Positions 19,032-30,122 are shown, counted from the stretch's first letter. The stretch: 64,000 bases of DNA from Ascoidea tarda (nom. inval.) (GCA_030560485.1 JAKTTS010000007.1:1-64000), one strand, 5' to 3'. Notes: generated by a model not told the origin, from the sequence alone. Made by a program: numbers and translations.

Positions 19032-21143
19032 TTAATAACCACCAGAAACAATAATTTGATTATATAAATCATCATCAAATAAATTTTCAGCTTTAAAACT
19101 GTCATTTTTGCCTTTGCCATTCCAAAGATTGATCAAGTCCTTTGTGACTTCTCTTGTTAAGTCATTATCGTTTACAATGACCACTGATTGAGTATTTGGG
19201 ATTGGATTAAATTGATTATTGACCATATTATTGTTATTATTATTAGTAGCTGTAGAAGCAGTAACATTGTTATTTGATTGATTATCGTAGTTAACTTGAA
19301 AATTGAAAGGGTTAAATTCGGCCAAATTATCCATATTGAATAAGGATGAAGAATTGTTATAGTTAGTGTAATCATTATAATTGTTATAGTCGTTATGATT
19401 AATAGTATCTTGTTCAGAAATTAAGCCATCGAAATTTAGAAAATCGTCCAATTTTTCAGTTAATTGAGCATCAATGGGTTCATTATTGAAATCATCAGTA
19501 AAAAGAGATTTAGTGAAATCAGTTTGAGTGTCAATGGATGAATAATCAAGAACATTGCTGATATCGATATCAGCAATATTGTTGTTGGAATCCAAGTTAA
19601 GAGGAAAGTTAAAATTCAAGTCCAAATCTTGATATATATCTGAAGTTGAATTAGATCTTATGGATGAGACTGAGGAGGAAGATACTGAAGAAGCGTAAGC
19701 TAGAGAAGGAGATAAATTTGAAAAATTATCCAACAAGTTGTTGTTAATATTAATATTATTATTATTATTATTGATGTTGTTATTGTTATTTTTATTGTTC
19801 TTGTTATTGTTATTGGTGGCAATAGTGCTGTTGTTGTAGTTGTTGCAGTTGTTGTTTGGTTGAAGAATTAATTCATGGTTGATATTGTTATTAATATCTG
19901 TATTTGAATTAAGAGCATTTTGTATATTGTAGTTGCTTAAAGAGAAGAAAATGTTCATAGATTTGTTAGAATTGGTTGTACTAATCTTTAAGGGATTATG
20001 CTGAGATAAAGGGCTACTCATGCTGCTGGATAAAGAAGCAGTGGAATGATTTCTTTGATTTGCTAATGAGTGATTTGTTATTGAGGGTTTTTTAGTGATT
20101 TTATAATCATTTTTGGATATTATGTTGCTGTTATTGGTGGTAGAAGTAGCGTTGTTGTTATTTATATTGGAAAAGTGTTTTTTTTTAATTGGAGCAGTTA
20201 GTTTAATGTGGTTAGATTGGTTAAAAAAGTTAAAAGGAGCTTGTTGGTTTGTAAGATATAATCTCAAAAAAGTCATACATTTGTCACCATAAGCCTTTGG
20301 GGTTAATTGAGTGACATTTTTGTAAGTTCTGTGAAAGTGCCATGGAGAAGTTTTTGCCTTTGCAGCAATTTCTTTGAAGCCAATGATTCCACCTCTTCTC
20401 TTTTTAGGAGAGATTGAGGCAAAAATGTGTCTTGATTTCTTTTGTTTTTCGTTATTTGATAAAATTTGCAACTCTTCCTCAATATCCTTTTTAGTTAGAA
20501 TGACAGCGACGGCAGCTAAGTGTCTGCAGGCGATTTCGACCAATTTGACATGATTGCAGTTAATATTGTCTTTTCTGATTTTATCAGTATCATTGATATT
20601 ATTAGTGTTGGAATTGGAGTTTGAATTGTTATTATTAGTGTTATTATTATTATTGTAGGGCAAATTGTTAAACCAAGCGGAGTTGAAGAATTTGATTGGG
20701 TCGAAATTAATTTCTTGGTTGACGAGTTTTGAGCATAGTTGCACTAAATTTTTATATTCTGAATTTGAATTATAAGAAATGGGGTTACAACTAGAGCAGA
20801 TTTTGTAGTTTGTATTAGAGGAAGACTTGATTTTGATGAATTGGTCGATATTCGTTAGGAATTCGATATCGTCCAAGTGAATAGCTTTGGGATAATATTC
20901 ACAGTCGGGACGACAAATTATTTTTGAATTAGTGTTAGCAACAAAGAATTCGTTGATAGCAAAGGGATCAGAGAACTCATAAGCAGTCCATTTTAATACA
21001 TCGGAATTGTAGTTGTAGAAAGTATATAAATCGAAGGATAATAAATCCTCGTATTCAATTTTACTTCTAGATCTGGATCTGTTTCTCTTCTCAATTGGGG
21101 AGCCAATAGAAGAAGCAGAAAGTGCTGGCGATGGGGTATCCAT
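19032..21143 (-). CDS. Ada-type metal-binding / AraC-helix transcription factor with Asn-rich tail
   Basis: A 703-aa protein whose N-terminal half resembles the N-terminal half of bacterial Ada. The stretch from KWTAYEFSDPFAINEFFVAN to CRPDC (C77, C81) and then CSSCNP (C116, C119) follows the Ada metal-binding module, with a longer spacer between the cysteine pairs. An AraC-type helix-turn-helix follows at about residues 255-290 (GFKEIAAKAKTSPWHFHRTY, LTPKAY), preceded by basic KKRRGG. No methyltransferase domain with a PCHR site follows. The C-terminal 400 residues are Asn/Ser-rich with acidic and hydrophobic patches, typical of a yeast activation region. It is probably a DNA-binding regulator derived from an Ada ancestor. 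Whether it senses methylated DNA or metal is unknown. The promoter side is a 2.4-kb divergent region. Confidence 0.82.
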   Translation of the reverse strand: MDTPSPALSASSIGSPIEKRNRSRSRSKIEYEDLLSFDLYTFYNYNSDVLKWTAYEFSDPFAINEFFVANTNSKIICRPDCEYYPKAIHLDDIEFLTNIDQFIKIKSSSNTNYKICSSCNPISYNSNSEYKNLVQLCSKLVNQEINFDPIKFFNSAWFNNLPYNNNNNTNNNNSNSNSNTNNINDTDKIRKDNINCNHVKLVEIACRHLAAVAVILTKKDIEEELQILSNNEKQKKSRHIFASISPKKRRGGIIGFKEIAAKAKTSPWHFHRTYKNVTQLTPKAYGDKCMTFLRLYLTNQQAPFNFFNQSNHIKLTAPIKKKHFSNINNNNATSTTNNSNIISKNDYKITKKPSITNHSLANQRNHSTASLSSSMSSPLSQHNPLKISTTNSNKSMNIFFSLSNYNIQNALNSNTDINNNINHELILQPNNNCNNYNNSTIATNNNNKNNKNNNNNINNNNNNININNNLLDNFSNLSPSLAYASSVSSSSVSSIRSNSTSDIYQDLDLNFNFPLNLDSNNNIADIDISNVLDYSSIDTQTDFTKSLFTDDFNNEPIDAQLTEKLDDFLNFDGLISEQDTINHNDYNNYNDYTNYNNSSSLFNMDNLAEFNPFNFQVNYDNQSNNNVTASTATNNNNNNMVNNQFNPIPNTQSVVIVNDNDLTREVTKDLINLWNGKGKNDSFKAENLFDDDLYNQIIVSGGY

Positions 21144-23566
21144 TGTGAGAGATGTATAATGTCTGTACAGGTATTAGCAAAGTAGAATCAATTGAGCGTC
21201 AGAAAGATGGTAAATAGCAGAAGATAGTATAGTTAGATGAACTAAAAGAAAATAATAGAGATGTAAATAGAAGTAGAAATAAAAACAGAAATGGAAGATG
21301 GAAAGCATGTCTTTTATAGGAATCGAAACTGGGATAACGAACAAGACTCTGACGGTAGAGGAAGAATAAGCTCGACCACATTTGGTCCTGGTTAATTCAA
21401 TACGTCCACACTATCCACCAACTGCATCCAGATCGAAAGCGGCACCTCGCGACCTCTTGTGGCATGTAGCTACCGCCTACTGCACAAAACAAAGCGCTCT
21501 TTTTTGTGCTTATGAGGTTTGACATAATGCATCCAGCGTCGTGAACGGGGAAGAAAACCTTACTACTACGTAATTATGATGCAATAACTCCCTGTGAAAA
21601 AGGGACGAGCCACTATGAGCGGTGCCAGAACACAGCCGGTTTTCTATGTCGCCAACCCACAAAAAAAGAAACCAGGTGCGGCCGCCAGATGGCGAACACC
21701 GTGGAGCAGCACAGCGCATCAGGACTTCCGGCACCTAGATTGGAGTTTATATATGCTTATTCTTTGTAGAGCGGGTTTGTTTGAGTGGTGTTTTTCCTTC
21801 ACTTCACGAGCCTTTTTCAGTGGTCTTTTTTTTTCTTTCTTTTGACGTCCTCGACACACCCTGAGAGGGTGAACTGCACAAAAAGAAAACTTCTGCTATC
21901 CTGTTTAGAGAGATGATGGCTATTTCTTGTAAACAGATATCTCTGATCCCACCTTCACAATCACATACAAGACTGTATTTGAGTGTGTTTGAGTGTGTTT
22001 AAATCTGTTATCAAGAGTGTGTTCGAGACTGTGTTGATATTTCTAATCTTACCGTTTTCAGAACATTCTAGATGGGCTTGTGCTCTGAACAATGTCAACA
22101 GCCACGATTAATACAAGTGATGTTGGCTTTGGTTGTTTAAAAAACCCATCCCAAAATGAAAAATCCAGATCTCAACCTTATTTCCTGTTTTATAATACAA
22201 TCTGCACTAAAACCAATTTGGGATATTACCTTTTGGCTAAAATGCTGACAAAACATAAACCCTTAATCACCCAGACTGCTGCTTCCAACAACAAATCACA
22301 GAAAACATGTCTAATGATGAAAAATGTTTGATAATATTTATTATTAAAATGGTGATAGCACCGATTTAACCATTTTCATCCAGAATCTTAACTATAAATT
22401 TAAAAACTGGAAATTGAAATTTGCAAAACAAATTCAATTTCAATGTTGAAATCCGAAACTTGAAATTCAAGGTTTTGAAACATCCAGTTGCAATTCTTCA
22501 TATTTTCAGATTCTATATATCCTATGTTTCTGCTGGATGGGTTCTTTTTTTGGCCCTTTTTTTCATTTAACCCGCTTTATTACCTTCATTCCACACCACA
22601 TCAAACCAAATTTATTATTAGTAAACTGATATTTATTAACTACAAATTAATAACTCAAACAGAAAACGATTAGAAGAAAATTTGGTTATCTATTCACTGA
22701 TTATCTACTGCTTAGCCATGTCTCTACAAAAGATTGTCATCAATAAAAAAGAAAAAAAACAATATAATTTTACATCACCAAATCTCAAACTTTCCAAATT
22801 GCCATTTACCAAATTACCGATTTCCGTTCTAGACCAATTGAACACAACTTTTAGATCCCCTTCATATCTATTTTTTTTCCCTACTCGTTTCTTACACAAA
22901 TTACTTATATACTAGTGCTAGCACCCAACTCAATTCGATTCTATTTGATCCATTTGCAAGCATTTAAACCGCACTTATATCATACTTGTAAAAATTGTGA
23001 AATAATTTGGGAAGTTACCTTCTTTCAATCATAAGCTGTTCCCTCTATTTGGACTAAAAAAATTCTGCAACATTATTAAAACATCACCAAGAAGCTAAAT
23101 ATAATCTCACAAAAATCCACTAAAACTATTACCGAATAGCAAGCTTCTCTTTCTCTTACGCTTTAGTACCGAGTTAGTCACATGTATTTACTCATTTCCG
23201 GCCGTTGCTTTTCTGCCTACCGCTACCATGACGTAATCACTACTCTCCCAGATCCATTTGCACCAATTTTGTCTTCAACCTTCTTTCTTTATGATGTAGT
23301 TGCAATTGATATATTATTTAACTTCTTCTGCTAACTTATTATCTCTTTCAAAACTTCGTTGCTGTGAAATCAACAATTGGAAAAAGAAAAAAAAAAGAAA
23401 AGAAAAAAAAAGAGAATAAAACAAACAGCCAAAGCGTTTTTTAGTCAAATTTTATATCATATTGCTTCAATTATCATTCTTTTTTATACTCTAATACTCT
23501 AATACTCTAATACTTTATTTTCTCAATACTCTTAACTTATTACATTATTACATTCTTTTATTCTCA
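21144..23566. other. Long divergent intergenic region
   Basis: This 2.4-kb spacer lies between the starts of the Ada-type regulator and the Maf-family gene. It includes a less AT-rich patch at about 21,370-21,760, a TTTGAGTGTG-type short repeat around 21,975-22,030, and a TGACGTAA (ATF/CREB-type) site near 23,229. Long T-rich and A-rich tracts precede 23,567. The short frames I looked at lack conserved features. The length fits a regulator with an elaborate promoter. Confidence 0.55.
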
Positions 23567-24262
23567 ATGGAAACCTTAAGCTTAATCAACGATCATGAAA
23601 ACTGTCGCTTTATTTTAGCTTCAACTTCTCCAAGAAGATTGGATATTCTTAAACAAATGGGGATCAATAACATCGAAATTTATCCTTCTGGTTTTCCTGA
23701 AAATTTGAATAAAACTTTATTATCCCCCAAAGATTACGTTTTACAAACTGCAGTGAAAAAGGGCGAATTCGTTTACAATGAGATCATATCACAAAAACAT
23801 GCGCAACTTGATATAAATAATAACACTCAAAAGGAGTCTCAAACCACCACTCAAAAATTAAATAAAAATCTATTAATCCTATCCTCTGATACCATAGTTG
23901 AATCAAATGGAATCGTTAATGAAAAACCAATTGACAAATCCCATAATTTTTCAATGCTCAAAGATTTATTGAACTCTTCAAAGAAAAATATTAATCAAAA
24001 CGTTATGACCGCTATTGCACTCTTCAATGAAAATGGCTTAGTCGCCTCAAAAGTAGAAGTAACTCAAGTAATCATGGACAACAATTTAACCGACACTGAC
24101 CTACTCGATTATGTCGAAACTGGTGAAGGTATAGGTGCCGCAGGGGGTTATAAAATCCAAGGTCTAGGAGGAATTTTATTCAATAAAATTGATGGTGATT
24201 TCTACAATGTCGTTGGCTTACCTTTAAAGACAACCTTCAACTTAATTAAAGACAATATTTGA
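23567..24262 (+). CDS. Maf-family nucleoside triphosphate pyrophosphatase (YOR111W-like)
   Basis: Maf/Ham1-superfamily enzymes hydrolyse non-canonical or modified nucleoside triphosphates such as m5UTP or pseudo-UTP, sanitising the pool. The 231-aa protein has the N-terminal signature LASTSPRRLDIL (residues 17-28), the catalytic-loop region SDTIVESNGIVNEKP near the middle, and the C-terminal TGEGIGAAGGYKIQG followed by GDFYNVVGLPL. The length suits eukaryotic Maf proteins. The start is the first ATG, after a T-rich leader with a repeated CTAATACT unit at about 23,489-23,512. Confidence 0.94.
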   Translation: METLSLINDHENCRFILASTSPRRLDILKQMGINNIEIYPSGFPENLNKTLLSPKDYVLQTAVKKGEFVYNEIISQKHAQLDINNNTQKESQTTTQKLNKNLLILSSDTIVESNGIVNEKPIDKSHNFSMLKDLLNSSKKNINQNVMTAIALFNENGLVASKVEVTQVIMDNNLTDTDLLDYVETGEGIGAAGGYKIQGLGGILFNKIDGDFYNVVGLPLKTTFNLIKDNI

Positions 24263-24842
24263 CTTACTCAAACTTATTCCAGCTAAATTAAACTTTATTA
24301 CCATCTTGTTCCTCCTTTCTCTTATCACCAATTGCATACACCAATCTTATTATCGATATTCCCTAATTTCTTTTTTATATTGTCTATCAGAGTATTCCCA
24401 TATTTTAATCGACAATTTCATTTTTCCAGTGAAATATTCCCACACAAACCACTTTGCATAAGTAGCTCGACATCTTGCAGACTTTCCCATGTTTCATGCT
24501 TCAGTACCACAAAAGCATTGATCAACCCGATGCTGTCATCATCTATCTAACTCTAAGCTCAAAACAACTCCCAACTCCCAATTCCCCTATTATAATCTGT
24601 TTTACACAAACTTACAAATAAAATCGCAAAAACAGGAAATTGGCAAAACCGGAACTCATATTTGAAACGGTTCAGTCACATGACCGAAAACCGTCCGCCT
24701 GGCACATAAAATCACTCCGGGTAATTGCTTTTTTCTCAACTTCCATACTTAAGCTCTGTTATACAGATAATGCTAATCTGACCATTACAATCAACCACTT
24801 TGATAGTATACTTGCTTGTTTCGCCCGAAATACCTAGTCACA
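24263..24842. other. Intergenic region upstream of GID7
   Basis: A 580-base spacer holding the 3' end of the Maf-family gene and the promoter of GID7. TCACATG (E-box/Cbf1-like) occurs near 24,676. No additional gene is supported. Confidence 0.6.
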
Positions 24843-27608
24843 ATGAGCAATACTTTCAAAAGAAACAATACAATTAACTCTATACTTAACCATGAAGACA
24901 CTCAAAGATCATCTTCTTCCAAGAACTCCCATTCTATTGACATAAATGCCACTGCAACTAGTAACGTTCCCACTTCTACTGATAACACCGAAGGCGCACT
25001 AACTGATGATAATTCCCTTGGTGCTACCAGCTTGCTATTTAATCTGAAGTCTACAAAGTCTTTATTTGATATTTACTCAAAAAGTAAAGTATCAAAGGTT
25101 GAACTAACTAATTTATTACTACAGACTTTAAATGATTTGGGTTATAAAAACACTTTTGATACTTTAAAAAACGAAGCCAAAACTGCTCTCAATCCTACTG
25201 ATGTTGATTCGAATAATACGGACCCTGATAATACAATTTCAAACTTTATTAAATACATTCAAATCGGTGATTTTGATAAAGCAGAAGATTTAATTCCTTT
25301 TTTGTCTTTTAAAACAAATTATTTTGATACCTTTAACACTGATCTTATTTACCCAGTTTCGGTCGCAAAATCTATCAACGATAATATTAAGGATCACGAA
25401 ATTAAAAAATCAAATGCCAAGAAGGAGCAATCTTCAGAAGAGATTTTACGAAAATTAGAACTGGATACCATAAATGTTTTAAAAACTTTGACCAAATCAT
25501 TAATAAAAAGACATAAATTCTTAGAATCTTTATTTTTACATAACGACGTCCTAAAATCAACCCAAATCTTAATGAATGAAATAAATTTTATAAATCTTAA
25601 ACCCGTTGAATCCTTTTTTTCAATATCAAATGTTTACAGTGTTAGAGATTTTATTAACGACCAAAGTCTTTTACTGTCCTTAATTTTAAATCAAAAACTA
25701 ATTTTAAATTATAGCCCAACTTATTTCAATATCAAAGAGCTTATTTCTTTTTTGCAACACAATGGATTTTTCTTAAACCTTGATTTTACTAAATCTTATA
25801 ATTTTGAAGAATTATCCCAAACCCAACTACATTCAATGTTGAAGATTTCAAGAAGTTTTTTAATCAACAAGCTTTCAAAATTTTTGAACTATCACCAGCT
25901 AATACCTCCACATAGATTATTATCAATTATTAATCAAGCAAGGTTGTATCAAGAATCCAGAAATTTAATCACACTAGGTTATATTGACGACCCAAATAAC
26001 TCCCTTTCAAATTATAGTGTTAAAAATAACAATTCTTTATTTGAGGATTTTCAGTTTCCATTAAAAAAATTTCCAAATAAAATCTTACAAACTCTAGATT
26101 TTAATTCAGTTAGTTTTAAAACTCCTCGAATTCAAAGTTGGTTTGTCAGATTTTCAAATAATGGAAAATACCTTGCAACTGCCACAACTAGCGGAATCAT
26201 TTATATTCACCAAGTTTCAAATTTTAATTATTTCGAAGATGTTGAGGATGATCAATTTTATAATTCGTCGAGCTTCAAATTAGTTAAAAGGTTAGTGGGT
26301 CATAAAAAGAATGTTTCATATCTTTCTTGGTCCTTAAATGATGAAAAACTATTAAGTAGTGATTCTTGTAGGGTTAAGGTTTGGAATTTAATCTCAGGTA
26401 AATGTGAATCGAAAATACATATTGACGTTAATCCTGAAAAGTCAAAAAATAAAACAACTAGCAGTGAAAATTCCAATGCTGGCAATAGCTCAACGGGTAC
26501 TAATATTAATGTTAGTGGTAGCGGTAGTGGTAGTGGCAATAATAATAACAGTAATCCCCATCATAATGAAGAAAATGAGGATGAGGATGAGGATGAATCT
26601 TCAAATGAAAGAACATCGACTTCTAAAAAATCCTACCCAAGAATTTCTTCTTGTGTTTGGCTACCAAACTCTGCTGGATTTGTTTTAGGTTCACCAGAAA
26701 AGGAAATAATCTATTTTGATGCAAACACATTTAAAGAAAAATTTAGAATATCAACTCATAGAATCAATGATTTGTGTATTTCAAAAGATTCCAATTATTT
26801 GATAGGAATAACTTCAGATCAATGTATTGGTGTTTGGTCACTTAAGACACATCAATTAATTAAAATGATATCTGTTGGGAAAAAATTAACATCATTGACA
26901 GTATCAAGACTCCACCCTTCACATGTTTTGATCAATGTATTACCAGACTCCATTCAATTATGGGATTGGGCCAAGGGAATATTGTTGAAAAAATTTGTTG
27001 GGCAACAGCAAGAAAACCATATAATAAGATCATGTTTTGGAGGAATCAATGAATCTTTAGTTCTTTCTGGTAGCGAAGATGGCAGAATATATATATGGAA
27101 TAAAAAATATTCAGCTTTAATATTAGCATTAAAGGGGCATAATGAGGTGGTTAATTGTGTTGATTTTAATCCAAAGGTCCCATGGATGTTTGCAAGTGCC
27201 AGTGATGATTTTACAGTTAAGATTTGGGGATCTGAAGATGCATTGGCTGAAAAAAAAAGATATCTTAATTTATTGGAAGGTTCAAAAGAACCCCAAAGAG
27301 AAAACTTGAATGAAAATAGTAACGATGGGAACTTGTCTAAAAATCCAAATACTTTAGATGCCGGTAATACTGTCAATGTAAATGACACTTCTAGTAGCAG
27401 CACGTCTAATATCAACCGTTGGAAAAATGTTATAGTGGACGAATTAGATGATGGCAAAATAACCGAGATATTTAGTAAGGATGATGACGATAGTGACGAA
27501 GACAGTGATGCAGATGATAATGAAATTGAAAGCGACGATGACGCTGCAAACGAAAGCGAACGCGGAAATGATAATGTCGATAGTGATGGGGACGAAATTA
27601 TTAATTGA
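24843..27608 (+). CDS. GID7: GID E3 ligase subunit Gid7 (WDR26-like)
   Basis: Gid7 is the WD40 subunit of the GID/CTLH ubiquitin ligase, which degrades gluconeogenic enzymes on return to glucose. From the ATG at 24,843 the protein is 921 aa, against about 745 in S. cerevisiae. A LisH-like segment (about residues 83-112, VELTNLLLQTLNDLGYKNT) is followed by a CTLH region from about 131 (FIKYIQIGDFDKAEDLIPFL) and, after a helical part, WD40 repeats from about residue 435 to 800. Examples are GHKKNVSYLSWSLND, RISSCVWLPNSAGFVLGS and GHNEVVNCVDFNPKVPW. A Gly/Ser/Asn/Glu-rich insert sits between repeats. The tail is strongly acidic (DDDDSDEDSDADDNE). The frame is open a little upstream, but without an ATG. 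Confidence 0.91.
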   Translation: MSNTFKRNNTINSILNHEDTQRSSSSKNSHSIDINATATSNVPTSTDNTEGALTDDNSLGATSLLFNLKSTKSLFDIYSKSKVSKVELTNLLLQTLNDLGYKNTFDTLKNEAKTALNPTDVDSNNTDPDNTISNFIKYIQIGDFDKAEDLIPFLSFKTNYFDTFNTDLIYPVSVAKSINDNIKDHEIKKSNAKKEQSSEEILRKLELDTINVLKTLTKSLIKRHKFLESLFLHNDVLKSTQILMNEINFINLKPVESFFSISNVYSVRDFINDQSLLLSLILNQKLILNYSPTYFNIKELISFLQHNGFFLNLDFTKSYNFEELSQTQLHSMLKISRSFLINKLSKFLNYHQLIPPHRLLSIINQARLYQESRNLITLGYIDDPNNSLSNYSVKNNNSLFEDFQFPLKKFPNKILQTLDFNSVSFKTPRIQSWFVRFSNNGKYLATATTSGIIYIHQVSNFNYFEDVEDDQFYNSSSFKLVKRLVGHKKNVSYLSWSLNDEKLLSSDSCRVKVWNLISGKCESKIHIDVNPEKSKNKTTSSENSNAGNSSTGTNINVSGSGSGSGNNNNSNPHHNEENEDEDEDESSNERTSTSKKSYPRISSCVWLPNSAGFVLGSPEKEIIYFDANTFKEKFRISTHRINDLCISKDSNYLIGITSDQCIGVWSLKTHQLIKMISVGKKLTSLTVSRLHPSHVLINVLPDSIQLWDWAKGILLKKFVGQQQENHIIRSCFGGINESLVLSGSEDGRIYIWNKKYSALILALKGHNEVVNCVDFNPKVPWMFASASDDFTVKIWGSEDALAEKKRYLNLLEGSKEPQRENLNENSNDGNLSKNPNTLDAGNTVNVNDTSSSSTSNINRWKNVIVDELDDGKITEIFSKDDDDSDEDSDADDNEIESDDDAANESERGNDNVDSDGDEIIN

Positions 27609-28634
27609 TTTTACTGATCATTCATAGACTTAGGCTTCTGTAGATATGATGTTCTTTATTAAGTTATTGAAATTTTTGTTGTTTAACATCTGTCTGACAC
27701 ATTGATTTTTTAATCTAACATTAAGCAGTTAATTCATCCCTGAACCTTGATGCAACTGACATTTTATTGAAGGGACACAAAATCTTAACATGTAGAGTTT
27801 TGAAGTTGTTTCCTATTTGAGTCAAGAGCATGTACTTTTTGTGATTAATATCTTTGAGTCCTGCTTTCCACTTTTGATGTTTTGGAGAGAGGTGCTGAAC
27901 ACCAATAAAAGACCAAATTTGGTAGCCATTCGACATTCAGACCCAAACGGAACCAAGTCATTGCAGTTTAAATGCAAAATAAAGACCAAAACGCCAGAAA
28001 CCAAACATTCAGCTTATTATGGATCAATCCCCAACATTTTTTGACAATAAAGTTTGCACAGACTGAAATTATGAAATGGTGTTGTTCATTCCTTTATTGT
28101 CATCCAAAAAATCACTGCAAGACACCCAAGTGTCACTTAGGCAAATCTAGTGAAATTTGTGGCTTGACAGCAGTGGAACATTGATACCACGCCCTAACGT
28201 GCTCCACAATTTTGTATTTTGTTGTTTCCACAAGCGTTGGAAGACCTCATCGATACGTTTCTTAATCTTTCGAATCTCGCGTTGAGCATTTTTCGCGATA
28301 GAGACCATTCCCGTCGCAGTGGTATCAATCCAATATATGCAGTATCATGCATGCACATTCATGCATAACATCCCTCCAGATCTGTGTTGTTACTGTCCAT
28401 TCACAGGGATTTCTAAATATAGCCCACGTTTCGATTTTCGTGCAGCAGCCAGAATTGAAGAGACATAAAGATATTTGGTTGGTGTTTATGGGCGCTGTTG
28501 TTTTTTGATTGCGGTGCTATAAATTGAGCAATATTGAACGACTCTCATCTTTTTTTTCCACAAATCTTATTTTGTTTTGTTCTTATTCCTATCCATTTGT
28601 TTTATATTTTTCTTGTTACTCAATTTCTCTTACA
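27609..28634. other. Intergenic region between GID7 and UAP1/QRI1
   Basis: About 1 kb. The first half has short overlapping frames on both strands, including a 71-codon ATG frame on the minus strand at 27,721-27,936 with no recognisable features. From 28,190 the sequence is less AT-rich and contains TTTTCGCG near 28,289, the complement of the yeast SCB-like CGCGAAAA element, within the presumed promoter. Confidence 0.5.
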
Positions 28635-30122
28635 ATGACTATCGCGACTCTTGATACCGAAACTCAAGCTAACGAACTCAAACAGGTTTTCGCTCAAGCT
28701 GGGCAGTCTCACTTATTTCAGTTCTACAATAAGCTATCCACTGAAGAGAGAGAGCAACTTTTGCACGATGCCAGTGAGATATCAAGTCCTTCAAAGTTAA
28801 TTAATTCTGTTAAAGATGCTTTGGATCTTTTAAACACTAATTCCTCTTCCACTGATGACTCAACCTTTTACCAGCTACCTAATGACAACTTTTATTCTCT
28901 ATTGGAAGATGACGATAAGAACTCTTTATCCGATGACGAGAAAACTAAATATTACAACAAAGGTCTTGAATTGATCAAAGAAAATAAAGTTGGCATTATT
29001 TTGATGGCTGGTGGTCAAGGCACAAGACTAGGCTCTTCATCTCCAAAGGGCACTTTCAGAATCACCATTCCTTCAAACAATTCCTTATTTGAGTTACAAG
29101 CTAAAAGAATCAAAGCTTTGCAAAAAATCAGTGGTGGTGGCACTTCTGTTTTACCTTGGTATATTATGACTTCTGAACCAACAAGAGCCCCAACAGAGAA
29201 TTTTTTTAAAGAGAATAATTACTTTGGCTTAAACCCTCAAAATGTGATTTTTTTCAATCAAGGTACTTTGCCCTGTTTTAATCTTAAAGGCGATAAAATT
29301 TTATTGAGCTCAAAATCCTCAATTGCAAAATCTCCTGATGGAAATGGAGGTCTATATAAAGCAATTTACGACAACAACCTATTAGATAATTTCAAAAAAA
29401 GAAACCTAAAACACATCCACATGTATTGTGTTGATAACTGTTTAGTCAAGGTGGCTGATCCCTTATTTATTGGTCTTGCTGCAGAAAAAAAATGGGATTT
29501 AGCCACAAAAGTTGTTAGGAAAACTGATCCCAATGAATCTGTTGGCTTAATCATCTCAAAAAACCATAAACCAGCTGTAATTGAGTATAGTGAAATCTCT
29601 TCTCAGCTAGCTAATAAGAAAGATCCTGAAAATGACTCCTTATTATACTTACGTGCTGCTAACATCGTTAACCACTTTTATTCGGTTGACCTTTTGTCCA
29701 ACATGATTCCATCTTGGATAAATTCCAGAAAGTATCTACCTTATCACATTGCTAAAAAGAAAATTCCTTATTTCGATACCGCCTCAAACAAACTAATCAA
29801 ACCAATTTCTTCAAATGGTATTAAATTGGAACAGTTTATTTTCGATATTTTTGAAAGTATCAGTCTAGAAAAATTTGGTTGTCTCGAGGTAAAAAGAGAG
29901 GAGGAATTTTCTCCTTTGAAAAACGCCTCTGGAGCCAAATCAGATACTCCAGAAACAAGTGCTTCTCACTTGTTAGCTTTACATACTAAATGGTTGAAGG
30001 AAAACGGTGCCATAATTAAAGATGGTGCTAAAGTTGAACTTGATGGTTTGATTTCATATTCTGGCGAAGGCTTGCAATTCGTCAAAGGAAAACTTTTTAA
30101 CAATGGTGATTATATAAAATAG
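28635..30122 (+). CDS. QRI1: UDP-N-acetylglucosamine pyrophosphorylase
   Basis: This cytosolic enzyme (also called UAP1) makes UDP-GlcNAc from UTP and GlcNAc-1-phosphate, feeding chitin, N-glycans and GPI anchors. From the ATG at 28,635 the protein is 495 aa (S. cerevisiae Qri1 is 477). The nucleotide-binding motif MAGGQGTRLGSSSPKGTF lies near residue 123. Further family motifs are PWYIMTSEPT, GNGGLYKAI, HMYCVDNCLVKVADP and NGIKLEQFIFD. The frame is open upstream of the ATG, but the extra residues are hydrophobic and not conserved, so they are taken as leader. It converges on STU1. Confidence 0.97.
   Translation: MTIATLDTETQANELKQVFAQAGQSHLFQFYNKLSTEEREQLLHDASEISSPSKLINSVKDALDLLNTNSSSTDDSTFYQLPNDNFYSLLEDDDKNSLSDDEKTKYYNKGLELIKENKVGIILMAGGQGTRLGSSSPKGTFRITIPSNNSLFELQAKRIKALQKISGGGTSVLPWYIMTSEPTRAPTENFFKENNYFGLNPQNVIFFNQGTLPCFNLKGDKILLSSKSSIAKSPDGNGGLYKAIYDNNLLDNFKKRNLKHIHMYCVDNCLVKVADPLFIGLAAEKKWDLATKVVRKTDPNESVGLIISKNHKPAVIEYSEISSQLANKKDPENDSLLYLRAANIVNHFYSVDLLSNMIPSWINSRKYLPYHIAKKKIPYFDTASNKLIKPISSNGIKLEQFIFDIFESISLEKFGCLEVKREEEFSPLKNASGAKSDTPETSASHLLALHTKWLKENGAIIKDGAKVELDGLISYSGEGLQFVKGKLFNNGDYIK

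Noticed and set aside
27721-27936. ATG-started minus-strand frame of 71 codons after GID7
   Set aside because: No motif, no homologue recognised, and overlapping frames exist on the other strand; not enough support for a gene.
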